NCBI GenBank assembly: GCA_030248295.1
Contig: JASANH010001668.1
Coordinates: forward strand, 806,001-870,000
Direction of reading: 5' to 3'
Source of the DNA: Mesodorylaimus sp. YZB2_4
Lineage: Eukaryota; Nematoda; Enoplea; Dorylaimida; Dorylaimidae
DNA: 64,000 nucleotides
A model generated the notes under the pieces. The model was not told the origin of the DNA. It made no database searches and worked only from the letters and a program-made list of their open reading frames with translations. Both the position numbers and the translations under genes were made by a program. This document shows, piece by piece, positions 26,560 to 44,916 of the stretch (positions within the stretch are counted from its first letter, which is position 1; every line of letters begins with the position of its first letter).

Positions 26560-27000
26560 AGACATCTAATCTATCAGATATCGAAGATGATCTGTTGCTT
26601 AGTATCTGATTAGGAATCGACACGATGATCAAGCGCATATTGCGAGTGTGACCAGGTGACAGGATATCGATGAGCTGGACATCGATCGGGATGATCAGCC
26701 TGTAACCAGATGAGTTGGCGATCAGATATCGATAGGCTGACAGAAACCGAGCGATCGATTAGGTGTACCAGGCGTAATCAGATAATGACAAGGTATTGAT
26801 ATCGATTGATTAATGCGTGACTGGATACCGATAGCTTAATCACATATCGGGCGAGCGATCGAGGTATGAACAAGTTCTTTGATAAAGATTCCAGTGGAGT
26901 CATTACGTATCGAGCGAATAATCAGATATCGATTGGGACATCAGAACATCGATTGAGGAGGTTGATCTCTACCAGGTGATTAGATATCGATTCAGTGATT
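26560..27000. promoter_or_regulatory. Cluster of GATATCGAT motifs between the URB2-like gene and the next minus-strand gene
   Basis: About 440 bp hold at least seven ATCGAT hexamers plus several one-off variants. They often sit in a longer form, CAGATATCGAT (26718, 26928; a TAGATATCGAT variant near 26980), and one full TATCGATA occurs near 26723. Irregular spacing of 25-60 bp argues against a simple satellite. In insects TATCGATA is bound by DREF and CGATA by BEAF-32; a similar role here is only an idea. The cluster lies 140-580 bp upstream of the ATG at 26422 on the minus strand. Confidence 0.4.
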
Positions 27001-27239
27001 CCATATGAAGTGAATGATCAATTACAAAATTGGGCTTAGGTTTTCTGTCTTCGCTTATCTGTATCTAATGCCAAAACAAAGTTTTACTGTTTCCACTAAA
27101 CTTGTTGACCCGAACATGCATTCGACAATATGCTTAGATTGGGCATTTTCCGAACTCTGAATCCATTATTCCCCCAAATCGCACTAGTTTCTCATCCACT
27201 TGAATCCACTACAAGACATTCGATCACGATGTCACCCAC

Positions 27240-29327
27240 CTACACTTGGCCCGTATACTTGTAGTACTTGACATAGTTCTCATGCAGGACACGGAACAAC
27301 TCCTTCGACGTATCGTCCATCATGGCTGTCACCATAGCCACACTGTAAGAGTCACTGATCCCGATCAATCGATACACACCCGATTCCAACACTTCTTTCA
27401 GCGCATCGCCCAGTCGATGACGTCTCAAGCAATCCACCAAATCGAGGAGAACAAACGCCACTACTTTCTCCAATTCCTTACATCGATCCAATGTCGAGTA
27501 GAATCGACCCAATCGATTAAATAGCGGCGTCCAATCATCTTCCTTCTGATCACCACTAATCGATAGTTCGAATAATTTTGCTTGCATTCGTCTCAAAATC
27601 GAAATCCAATTTGGTGCCAATGTAATCACTAAATTATTACATTTCTTCATCCCAATTTGCAAAAACTTCAAAAAAGAATCGAAAACCTTTCCAAAATCCA
27701 CTTTCTGATCGCCATTTATTCGTTCCCAAGCGATCATCGCTGCGCACGTCAAAGCTACACTGATCGACGGATATTTTGGTAATTCCAACGATTTCGTTCC
27801 AATAATGATCGAAAAAAGATCTAATACTTTCGATAAAATTTTTAAAGTGATCAGAATATCGATTTGCGAATATTTCGAGATCATAATCGGCGCCGCATTG
27901 TACAGCTGATCGACGAATGACTTGAAAATCGCTTTCGTCTCATCGTTAACGATCTTGCTATTTTCAATAAATTCCAATCCAAAACTGATCCATTTCAATC
28001 GTCGAATCGCCTGTTCAATATCGCTAATCATCTCGTCCATCCGGAAAATCGATTTCATCAAACTTAGATCGCCACTGCTGATCGCACTTATCACTTCCTT
28101 TTTTAACGTTTCTTCTTTTTCCTTTTCGCTTTGTTCTTCCTCCGAAATTATCAAATCCTGTTCAATTTCTAAATTCAACATCGATTGATCAACCGCGCAA
28201 TCGAATATCGACAAAAAATCAATAATCGAATCTTTGAATTTGGAATTTCCATCAGTACGCTCGATTTTGTGACGAATATGATTGATAATTTTTGCCATCG
28301 TTTCTTCATCGACTAAATACTGGAAAAGATGAAAATTCGATAAAAATTTCTTCCAGAATTCTTCAACGAGGCAAAATCCTGGTAAACACGAAACGCCAAT
28401 ATCTTCTTGCACTTCTTTGCAATCGTGATCACCAGACAATTCCACATATCGATCGATGGAACGTCGAAATCTGGCCTTTGCCGAAGATTGATCGAGTTCT
28501 CGATCCAACAGAAATTTCCACGGCAAACCGATCGATTTTTTCGGACATGAACGCGCGATTGATTCCAAATCGATGGATTCCCATTTTCCATAGTTCGATA
28601 AAGCTAAATATACTTTCACCACGATTTCCATTAAAATATCAGCCAAAACCCGACGATATTCTGCCTTTGATTTTTTAACTAGTTTCAACAAATCGATCAA
28701 ATTCGTGACTAATTTCACGGTCGATATTTTGTCTCGAAATAAAACCGACGACGAAAAAATGATTGATCGTAAAATAAGAGAAAGTTTTATTCCTGTTTTC
28801 CAAGCTGCTTCATTTTCCAACATGACTAATTTTTGCAAATTGGTCAAAACTAAATTTATCGATTCCAAGAATTGCGATTGACTCAAATCCACAATTATCG
28901 ATTCCAAACAATGCAATTCTGAGTCGACAGCCACAAAGTTCGGCTTTGAATCTAAGGTACACGAAATAAAGATTTCAAAAAAGTCAACGAATTTACGCAT
29001 TTTCGCAAACGCAATCAATAAATCGATAATCAATCTCGAGTATTTTCGGTCACCACTTTTTGATAAACACCAATCGATTACTTGTTTTAAATTCAATTTC
29101 AAAACTGAAGGTTGCAAAGTTATGATGGATGAAATACATAAATAAATATCGGAATCGTATTCTAACGAATGTAAATTGGAAATTAAAAATTCGACACCTT
29201 CTTTCAATTTTTTCATGTTTTGATTGTCCAAAAATGTAACGGATAATTGAGAGAAATTTTGTAAAAAGTTTTTCAAATCGGTTAATTTTTCTGACACAGC
29301 GACATCGGTTTCCATTTTTTGGTCCAT
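27240..29327 (-). CDS. URB2: URB2/Npa2-like nucleolar ribosome-biogenesis protein
   Basis: A single uninterrupted 695-aa ORF, rich in Ile, Leu, Lys and Ser, predicted to be almost all helical, as expected for an alpha-solenoid. The C-terminus (VLESGVYRLIGIS, then ELFRVLHENYVKYYKYTGQV) matches the shape of the conserved C-terminal Urb2/Npa2 domain: a short helix, then a charged helix ending in Tyr/Lys. In yeast and humans the protein acts in early 60S subunit assembly. The rest of the ORF does not show a second known domain to my eye. At 695 aa it is about half the length of the human protein. It starts only 40 bp after the VHL stop and shares its strand, with no AG acceptor in between. The name rests mainly on the C-terminus. 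Confidence 0.55.
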   Translation of the reverse strand: MDQKMETDVAVSEKLTDLKNFLQNFSQLSVTFLDNQNMKKLKEGVEFLISNLHSLEYDSDIYLCISSIITLQPSVLKLNLKQVIDWCLSKSGDRKYSRLIIDLLIAFAKMRKFVDFFEIFISCTLDSKPNFVAVDSELHCLESIIVDLSQSQFLESINLVLTNLQKLVMLENEAAWKTGIKLSLILRSIIFSSSVLFRDKISTVKLVTNLIDLLKLVKKSKAEYRRVLADILMEIVVKVYLALSNYGKWESIDLESIARSCPKKSIGLPWKFLLDRELDQSSAKARFRRSIDRYVELSGDHDCKEVQEDIGVSCLPGFCLVEEFWKKFLSNFHLFQYLVDEETMAKIINHIRHKIERTDGNSKFKDSIIDFLSIFDCAVDQSMLNLEIEQDLIISEEEQSEKEKEETLKKEVISAISSGDLSLMKSIFRMDEMISDIEQAIRRLKWISFGLEFIENSKIVNDETKAIFKSFVDQLYNAAPIMISKYSQIDILITLKILSKVLDLFSIIIGTKSLELPKYPSISVALTCAAMIAWERINGDQKVDFGKVFDSFLKFLQIGMKKCNNLVITLAPNWISILRRMQAKLFELSISGDQKEDDWTPLFNRLGRFYSTLDRCKELEKVVAFVLLDLVDCLRRHRLGDALKEVLESGVYRLIGISDSYSVAMVTAMMDDTSKELFRVLHENYVKYYKYTGQV

Positions 29328-29367
29328 TTCAGTGAGGTGAGGCGATAGAAGTAGAATAAGTTGAAAT

Positions 29368-30140
29368 TTAAGAGGTTGGAGGTTGATGTTGGGGCAAAAC
29401 GGGTGGTTGATTTAATGTCAGACGGTAATCAATGGCCGAGATGATGGCACTTTTCAATTCGCTGCGTAACAACCAAGGGACTTCTAATTCCTCCAAATCT
29501 GCTTCCGATCGTTGCTCGAAGAATGGACGTAATACTTGGATGCAACGCTGCTCCAATGAGACTACTGAAAAGTTACTTCTTAAAGAAATGATTTCGAAAA
29601 AGAGGATTACGGTCAAAAAAATGTACCTGGGATTCCGATGACCACAACACGACGATTCGGGCGTGGGGTTCGTGGAGGTGCTGGAAAATAAACGAATTTC
29701 CGATCGGGCAAAGTGACCAGACGTTGACCACTGTGATGATCACGGAATAACCAAGGATGACCAACAAACGTATTCACGTCGAACCAACCACTCCCTCTCA
29801 ATGTGCAATAGCGAATGTGACGACCCTATAAAACCCGATGGTCACACACTCGCTGCACTTCAAACATTCCGCGCACAAATCTCATTCACCCACCAAATCG
29901 GCCGACTCTTTCAAAAGTAAACCGAACTTACGTTATAATCCACCCAAAAAATATCCACAATTCGTTGTCTAAAAATATACGAAAAACCATGACATCGCGA
30001 AACAACAGCAGCTAATCGAAAACTAACGTTTTATTATAAAATCTAGCAAACGAACGCGTCACCGACGGTCCGGCTCTTAATCCCGTGTAAGGATCACCAC
30101 CACCTCTGACTAATTGACTCGACCGATGCAAATCCTCCAT
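29368..30140 (-). CDS. VHL: von Hippel-Lindau tumour suppressor homologue, substrate receptor of a cullin-2 ubiquitin ligase
   Basis: Four exons join in frame to 181 aa: 30140-30028, 29968-29932 (a 37-nt microexon), 29825-29627 and 29564-29368. The beta domain is clear (FARFYNKT, FWVDY, GHPWLFRD). Pocket residues that bind hydroxyproline in human VHL align with exact spacing: W46 (W88), Y56 (Y98), H73 (H115), W75 (W117). Human S111 is Thr (T69). The alpha domain has SLEQRCIQVL with L120 and C124 in the places of L158 and C162, the elongin-C contact. The family targets hydroxylated HIF-alpha for degradation. The start is the first in-frame ATG; an acceptor (TTTCCAG) just upstream leaves open an extra 5' exon. 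MKK7 ends 396 bp upstream. Confidence 0.88.
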
Positions 30141-30535
30141 CAATTTTTCCAAAATGTTTTTACAAAAACTCTGGAAAGTTGCCCATCGACCAAAAAATTG
30201 TTCCGTGTTGGATGCAAATTAGCATAGTTCCCGCACACAAGTTCGATATAAGCAGACGTGATGCTCAGGCACAATATTACCGCGGGAAATTTGAAATATC
30301 AAACATGCGAAGTTGCCATATCCAAGGATGGATCGAAGCCCATTTTATACTCTAGATACCAAGACACTTTTTCTTGATGTACATTTACTCAGCACAGCAC
30401 ATCACATCACAATGGACAGCAGCTGCGACCACGACATAGGATTATCTAAAGTAGAAAGTACTCGCTACAATTGTTACGTCATCACACCCGACACATTGTC
30501 ACAATGAATGCGATCCCATTCAGCACGCCGAATTA

Positions 30536-33500
30536 TCATCCCGTCGGAATATTACAATTGGCATCTGGTGACGGCGAGTTCTCCATTGCACGCTGGAACC
30601 AGCTGGCCACGTCCACTTGCGCCGTCTCGTAATACTTGATGAACGGGTGCTCCTGAAACAGATTCTCATCATTTTCAAGAATGGCGAGTCCTGATTTGAC
30701 AGTTCAACCAGCACTCGCCCGTGTCTGCTTTCTCGTGAATATACAATCTAGTCGGCGGCGCAGGCGCCTCATATTTGAAATTCCCGCCAAAAATATCCAA
30801 GCGCGACAAATCAAACCAACGAAAAACGGAATAACGACTGGCCATTGTCGGTTATGCCGCAGTCATTCTGGGAAATTCTGCCGGGAATTTCAAATTCAAG
30901 CACCTCTGCTACATTTTGAACGACCGACTGATACAATTCCGGACAAACACACGAGAAAATTCAAAGCCACAGACCAGATTGTACACTGCCTTGTATCACC
31001 CCACCATTCTTTAGTCATAGCAGCCCTACCACTTTTCAATTATGCCCACCCCATCAGCGATCCCAAATAATCCAACTACGGCCACCCCATCTTACCAGCA
31101 GCTGCCTGTACTTGGGACGACGCGTGGGATCTTTATTCAAACACACGCGAACGAAGTCGCAGAATTCCTGCGAGAATCCCATTTGCAGCGTCAAATAGGG
31201 CGGATCGTCCTGTAAAATCCGAGCCAATAATTCAAAATCAGTCGTACAACCTTCGTATGGGAAACGACCAGTAGCCAATTCGACCTGAAACGGCACACAT
31301 TGCACCGCGATACCATTACAACTTAATTCCTATATCTTACCAGCGATATGCCAAAACTCCACACATCCGCTCGAGTGTCGTAATCGGCATTCGATGGATC
31401 CGGTGGATCGATTCGTTCTGGCTGAAACAAAAACACCAGTCAGCACTTCCCGACCCATGGAAAACCGACAGATAAATTGTCTGCAGTTTCCGATTGCTTA
31501 CTTCATTTCCAATGCATGCCTCCATCTACGCGGGTCAGCGTTTCTGCGCGAAACGAACCGTGAGCAAGGCTAATAACGGGAGTAACAAGCAGCCTGGTAG
31601 TTCCCACTGGGTATGCATCCACAGATGATACGCCCTGGTACAGACCGACCCACCAAGCTGAGCCTGATCGGTTTGCAGCAGGAAACCCAGGTTGTGGGTC
31701 GATAGATAGGCACTTTGAATTCAACGTTAAGCCCGCCGAGGGCTGTCCATAAATGACGCCTCTATCTTTATTTTCCCCCGCCACACCCACCTCCTGTCCG
31801 CATGCTGTCCACTCCGCGAAATGACGTCCACAAAGACACCCAAAAAGGGATATAGCATGTGAAGTCCCCCCGGTTAAAATTTGTGTAACTCTACAGTCAG
31901 AACAGCAAGAGGCAAAATCAGGAATGATAAAATTTTGTTCACATTAGAAGGAGAGCTGCATGTGACTTACCCCCCCCCCCCCCACGATTAAGAAAATTTG
32001 GTGCATAAAGTAGAACCTGGCACGAGTGCAAGTAGAGACTGAGCAGCGTCAACAGCTAAGACAAGATTTGACCTGAGCATGACCCAAGTGCAACACTGAC
32101 CCCTACCCTAGTGTACATAATCAGCATTCCTAACGGCCAGACGATCAACACTCTCCCCTGGTCAACCTCTCTAGTTGATGTTTCTGGGGAAGTTATAATC
32201 GCGAGATTAGCCTTCCTCCAGTCGGGAGGTTTTCGCCCAAGAAACTTCGGTCTCACTATATCCCGCCGCCTGGGTGCGCTGGTTACACAGCTGCGATTCC
32301 AAGACCCTCATAAAAATCGACCGCGATACGGCATGGAGAGAGGGGGCTTTGGGTCTCGAAATATGGACCCGTGTCACGAGAAAATTTCCTCGCCTCGTCG
32401 CAACGGACTGGATTGGACGGGGACCTCGAAACTTCAAGTATTTTTGAGGTCCCATCTTGAGATGGCCCTGGACAAGGCTCCGAATATTTTAGTGAAGGAA
32501 TTACATACTTTAGACGTGTCAAACCGTGGCATAGACTTACAGCCATGTACGCCGCACATCCAGCTGTCCTCGTTTTGGCCTTCGAGTCGACCAAGCGTCC
32601 AGAAATGCCAAAATCGCACAATTTGATAGTGCCCTTCCAATCGAGCAACATATTCGACGGTTTGACATCTAAAACAGCCATAAAATATGTTACATTTCAA
32701 AATTTAGAAGTGACAATTGACCCGGTTTTGAAAAACTGCATCAAAGCATACCTCGATGTATAATTCCTTGTTTTTCTTTCAAGTATAACAGCGCCTTGAC
32801 CACTGACACGGCCATTTTACCCAGTATCGCTTCGGGAATGCCACTTCTTATGCGTTTAATCAATTTATCCAAGCACGTGGCCATCAGTTCCATGCAAATC
32901 CATACATCACTCTGAAAAAAACTTCCTTATCTGTTAATGCAGCTCAGAAGGAGCAAAGGCCCTGCCGGACGTCGAAGGGCGTTTCACGTGGCGAAGGATA
33001 GTGCACGGATGCCCCGAGTAACATTCGACTACACATGGTCCCATCCTGCCAATAATTGCTTCCCTAATTATGTACTTCCTCGGCGCGGTCATTATGCTCG
33101 TTTCGTCCCATCCCTCCGGCACGTCTTATCACCGCCCCATCAGGCCTAAACGCAGTTGCACCCGCACGGCCCAACCAGACTTACATCGGTGATAAAGCAT
33201 CCCAAACATTTGACAATGTACTCGCATCCGTGACTGCGCAACACAACGTCCAAATCCATGATTATGCGCTTATTTTCTTCTTTATTTCCCGATCGGCGCA
33301 TTTGCTTAAAAAATAATTTGCAATTTAACAAAAGAAATAGAAAAACAATAAAGTACCTTGACAGCCAATATGTAACCGGTTTCTTGATGCCGCATTTTCA
33401 TCACGTGCCCGCACGTGCCGTGTCCCAACTCGCCCAACGACTCCAAATCTTGCGGTTCGCATTTGTACTCCTAAAAGCCAAGGAAAATGTAAGGAGGACT

Positions 33501-34175
33501 CCCATGCGGGCCAACTATGCTCACCTTGCCATCGATACGGAGCGTCCCGCTCATGTCCATAATCTCTCGCAGTCGGCGATCATTTTCTGCACTGTGATCA
33601 GAATGCGAATGCCGACTTGAAGAGTGACGAGGCGTGATGGAACCCCGACCACTCTCCAAATCTTTCATTGTCCATTGTTGACGTTGTGACCGCCTCTCGT
33701 TTTGTCCATGAGCCGGTGGAATGACTGAAAAAAACTCGTATTAATTACACCACAAAATGGAATTCCCAGAAACCAAGATCTCGGACCCGTATTCTTGGAA
33801 AAAAACCATAAAAAGCGCAGTTTAAAAAAAAGAGCGAAACAGAAATAAAAACTAATGGTTTCAAAAAACCGAAATTTTCTTACGTGGCAATGGACGCCTG
33901 GGTAAGGGACTGGTCATAGCGCCCGAATTCGGCCTGCCGAATAAGGCGGTTGGTGGTTTTGCTGGATCGAGACGAAATCCGCCAACTGGGGCAACCACAA
34001 TCGTGGATGCGAGAGGTGCACCTGGCACAGCTGAGTTTAAATTTGTAGCAGGCGATGATTGTTTTTTTGAAACGGCGCTTAGAAAACCGAATTCTTGCAA
34101 TTTTCTTTCAATTTCTAGCAGTCTTTGTTGCAAAGAACTCGACGTTGATGTCGACGAAGACGTGGCGCTCGACAT
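30536..34175 (-). CDS. MAP2K7: MAP kinase kinase 7 (JNK kinase)
   Basis: Nine exons join in frame to 466 aa: 34175-33884, 33724-33525, 33470-33357, 33304-33185, 32911-32752, 32668-32541, 31421-31341, 31284-31096 and 30652-30536. An N-terminal helix (LQQRLLEIERKLQEFG) resembles the JNK-docking head of MKK7. The glycine loop is GHGTCGHV (180-187), catalytic Lys K202, HRD 294-296, DFG 314-316. The segments QMRRSGNKEENKR, GRLVDSKAKTR and the tail HPFIKYYETAQVDVASWF are specific to MKK7 rather than MKK4. The activation loop reads TRTAGCAAY, so the serine of human TRSAGC is Thr (T330). It phosphorylates JNK in the cytosol. The longest intron (31422-32540) holds a poly-C run and unassigned sequence. 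Confidence 0.95.
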
Positions 34176-34189
34176 ATACGTTCTCCAGA

Positions 34190-34970
34190 AATAAAGGGAG
34201 AAAAACGTTCCACTAATTTATAACTAGCGATTGTGAAAAATATCGACAGCAAACAAGCACAAAATAAGAAACTAAACACTACTGGAAAATGTACGTCGTT
34301 CTCGCAAAACAGACTTCAAAGTCGACGACATTCTTCTTTTCTTTCTTTTCCTTTTTTGGGGTACGATACCCTGCAACACAGCCAGCTGCCACCCGCGTGG
34401 GCTGTATTGATATAAGCAGTAAAAAACTTGATGTGCAAATCTACGCGCCAATTCAAAACCCTAAAGACCGATCGATCCTACAAATTAAAATCTTTGTGCG
34501 AAAATGGTTTACTAAGACACTACAGCGATGAGTTTCTGCAGTAAATTGATAAACTGAGATGGAAAAATAGAGTAGATTCAAACCAAAAGGCTGAAACAGA
34601 CAAAAGGCTTACGGCTTTGTGGCTTTTAAACTCTGAAGTGACGGCTTGCTTGTAAGGACGCCTTTCGGTGACACTGGCTGTAAAGAGTCATCCGAATGCA
34701 GTGTACAGTATAACGTACTGAAGCATGTGACTCGCAATCAGTCGGTAAGTTCTTGTTGGACTTTAGAAAGAGAGAAAGGTCACTCATCGCCAATTGTGTG
34801 AAGCAATCGCGATGTATCTACAGTATGTCAGAAACGGCAACTTTGGCATCTTAATCGGAAGGGGTGTACCTAGTCATGACCATGTCAGTGCAAAAGCCAA
34901 GAGCGGGATGCTTACTTCCTTCTGTTCCTGAGCAGCTAATGTCGATACAGTACAGTATATCTAATGACTA
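34190..34970. other. Upstream region of MKK7; no gene seen
   Basis: This AT-rich stretch just upstream of the MKK7 start codon presumably holds its promoter. No TATA-like box or coding exon can be assigned with confidence. Confidence 0.35.
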
Positions 34971-34972
34971 CC

Positions 34973-35136
34973 GGCCTCGTGGCCTGGCGTTAGACGTCTG
35001 CCTCTCACGCCAGGTGCGCAGTTACGGGCGAGTGTTCGACTCCCGGGCCGGTACATCATTTCGTGTAAACTGTGTCCCTTCACCCTCGAGTGCGCATAAG
35101 CGTTTGGTGATGTGGTAAAACATGAACATGAACATG
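34973..35136 (+). repeat. tRNA-derived SINE, family A, copy 2
   Basis: It matches the copy at 12480-12645 from GGCCTCGTGGCCTGG through the B-box-like GTGTTCGACTCCCGG and the body CATTTCGTGTAAACTGTG to a short GAACAT tail. The two copies differ by scattered substitutions and a few small indels. Confidence 0.78.
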
Positions 35137-35458
35137 AACTCACAATTATTTCAGATATGGATAACCATGCACTGAGAACAAACCCAAGAATGAGCTTTAG
35201 ATTCGAATTTAAGAAACCAGCAGAATCTCAAGTGCACAGATTTGCTCTTTGGTTGCATCAGCTTAACATCAATTTTTCAATATCTCATGTATTTTTTATA
35301 TTGGCATTTTGTGAAAGGCGGGTTCACATTGAAAGCACAGCACAGCTAGACAGCTGAACCACCTGTTGGCTAAACGTGTCATGGATGAAGTCGATGGCTT
35401 GGTAATTACTCAAAAAAAGAGATTTAGTATCTGAATAGTACCTGAGTTCTCTCGCAAA

Positions 35459-35862
35459 GCGGCCGCGGTGGTGCAGCGGTTCGGCATTCGTCTCTACGTA
35501 TCGCTTGGGAGCGATCGGCTGGGCTCGTCCCTGGGTTCAATCCCCGGTGATAGAGGTGCGAGCCATAAATCTTTGCTGGCCTTGCACGCCAAGCCGTGGG
35601 TGACTTACCCGGTACCGCCGAGGTGCTCCGAGTGGAGAGACGGAAGCCAAACGAGGAGGCAGTCTTATGTTTAAAGCCCACCCGCCATCGTCCGAGGAAG
35701 CCAAGGTCAAGTCCAGGATGCCCTCGCGTGGAGGTGCTCCTGGAGGAGGCACGCAGAGGGACGCTGCTGTGTGTGCCGGTCCCCGCGCAAATTTGCTTGT
35801 AAGGTTTGACTGCTGACCAGCTAGCTGAATAGGCGAAACGAGCTTGGGCCCAAAACAACTTT
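35459..35862 (+). repeat. tRNA-derived SINE, family B, fullest copy
   Basis: The head reads GCGGCCGCGGTGGTGCAGCG with an A-box-like GGTGGTGCAGCGG and a classical B box GGGTTCAATCC. The roughly 310-bp body contains GTGGGTGACTTACCCGG, GGAAGCCAAACGAG and GGACGCTGCTGTGTG and ends TTGTAAGGTTTGACTGCTG, then GGCCCAAAA. Other copies in the window: 17036-17403 (reverse), 21496-21860 (diverged), 37150-37393 (3' part), 39484-39577 (head only) and 40262-40605. Confidence 0.8.
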
Positions 35863-35869
35863 AAAAGAA

Positions 35870-37140
35870 GGGTAATAAAATGCCAATATCTTGCACTTGT
35901 GATAATCTATAGATACTGACGACGAAATAGCTACCGCAGTAACTTCTCATCCAACATCTTCAAAGCAGTTAGATGCATACCAGAACTAATTTGCTCATGG
36001 ATTTTTAGTGGCCAAGTTTTCTGATGGATTTTCAATCGATCACAAAAAATCTGTGAATGTGCTCTCAATCTTCCACGCAATTCATCCAAAACCTGATGCA
36101 ATAATATGACAATCATAAAGTATAGGAATATCATCATTTTGGCACACCCGATACATATATCCACATCCTAGTGCCGATCTACAAGTGCATGAGATGAAAA
36201 TGGGCACATTTTTAAAACGCAGCATAGTCTTCCAGATTACCTGCAACATCGGGGTGAAAATACTTGATTTGAATGCGTATGCGAACACGCAAAGTCTCTT
36301 CAATATGTATCCGTATTGCGTAATACGGAAAATGCGTACTCCAAAAAGTATGCATACAAGTTTGGGTATTGCGTATTTTTCTTCGGTCAGTGTCAGTGCA
36401 TAGAGTATATCCAGTCCCATACTGCTATTAATTATGTGACCCTGTGTCATCAAATAAATGACCATTCCGAAGCCCATGAAAGCGTCCTAGACTGAAAGTA
36501 TTGGTGGACTTGGATCGTGAACTCCGATGTCGATCGATTCAAAAATCGTGTTCCGCATGCAGACACCTCGCCAAATGAAATCAACCTGGGGCCTGCAAGA
36601 AAAACCTAATCCTAGTAGCTCTGTGCACGACTGATCTCGGCATCCGCGAAGAAAATTGCGATTCTTGCGAGTGGTATAACAGTAATCTGCGAATTTTTCG
36701 ACATAACGGCTACGCATAACTAGTATCGGGTGTGCCATAAAGCATAACCCTCTAATGTTTCGTCTTCTACCAGCCTTACTAAGCAAGTTATCGCAGAAAA
36801 TTTTATACTGAAGTTCAGCATTCGATTCTAAGTCAGACTGACCTATCAATCATACCTGATACCTTGACTTGATATTAATAAGTCAACGTTACTCCTTAAT
36901 TTCTGCAAATCCAACTTTCCTCCCAGCAGTTGGTTATTTCGGTAGTCGAGGTACTCTAGAAAGTTTACTATAGAGGTCACTCACAGTAAGTTTGGACGTA
37001 CGCTGGCTCAAAGCCTGGATATCAATCCCATTAAATAAAAGGCATGATGGCTAATTAAAAGTTCATGCCAAACAAAGTACACAATACACAGAGGCGTTTT
37101 ATCGATTCTGGGTTCAGACAATTACGATTAATGCCCCATC
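35870..37140. other. Unassigned AT-rich stretch
   Basis: The open frames here do not resemble any family and lack good splice signals. A perfect 7-bp hairpin with a 4-nt loop (CCGTATT, GCGT, AATACGG) lies at about 36321-36338. Confidence 0.35.
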
Positions 37141-37149
37141 CATTCCTGT

Positions 37150-37393
37150 GCTTGTGCCGCACCCGAGTGGAGAGACGGGAGCCAAACCAGCAGACCAACA
37201 CCGACAGGGTTAAAAGCCCGCCAGCCATCGTACGAGGAAGTCGGTGTCCAGTCCACTATGCCCTCGTGTGGAAGTGCTCCTAGTGGAGCCGCGAAGAAGG
37301 ACGCTGCTGTGTGCTGGGCCCCGCGCAGCTGAGCGTATAAGGTTTAACTGCTGGCCAGCTATAGGCAAACCAGGCTTGGGCCCAAAAAATTAG
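37150..37393 (+). repeat. SINE family B, 3' part
   Basis: It begins within the body at CACCCGAGTGGAGAGACGGG and runs to the family end (GGTTTAACTGCTGGCCAGCT, GGCCCAAAAAA). The tRNA-like head is missing. It lies about 180 bp upstream of the first M8 protease start codon. Confidence 0.65.
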
Positions 37394-37573
37394 GCGGCCG
37401 CAAAACTTATGCCCGATTTATGTGCTTTCTTCGTCGAATGGCATCAAACAGTCTGCATGGTAGAGCTGTGACGTGGTTAGCCACGTCACATTTTTTGATC
37501 TGCGCGATGGTGTTTGCTCCCGGTACAGTCATGACGTGGTGCACAGCAGTGAATTAAATATCTAACATGTAAG

Positions 37574-44579
<7,006 letters not shown>

Positions 44580-44916
44580 ACTATCTGAAATGAAATTTTT
44601 TGAGTGCATATAATAAAATAACACTTGTTTTTATATGATTTGTGCATTTTTAATATTCATTGCCAATGTTTTATCATCGTGACCGAGAAGATAGGTTTTT
44701 AATGAGCCTGTGTAATTAGGCAGAGGTAACGTGCACTGTTTGGGTTCTAGCCGCCACTCTTCTTGGGAGTAAATCTATTGCTGGCTATTGTTATTGTTGC
44801 ACTACTGCAATCATCTTTGAGGGTTTCACGTCTTACTTTAAGAATCCCACAGGCTCAAGAGAGTGCATGATCAAAAAAATTTAAGCACTCGCGCAAGGTG
44901 CTATGAAACAACCTAA

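Noticed and set aside
30141..30210. Open frame continuing upstream of the VHL ATG
   Set aside because: It has no ATG before a TAA; a TTTCCAG acceptor there could add a 5' exon, but no donor-bearing partner was found.
36082..36477. 131-codon minus-strand open frame
   Set aside because: No family resemblance, no splice-supported neighbours, hydrophobic and Cys-rich by AT-rich chance.
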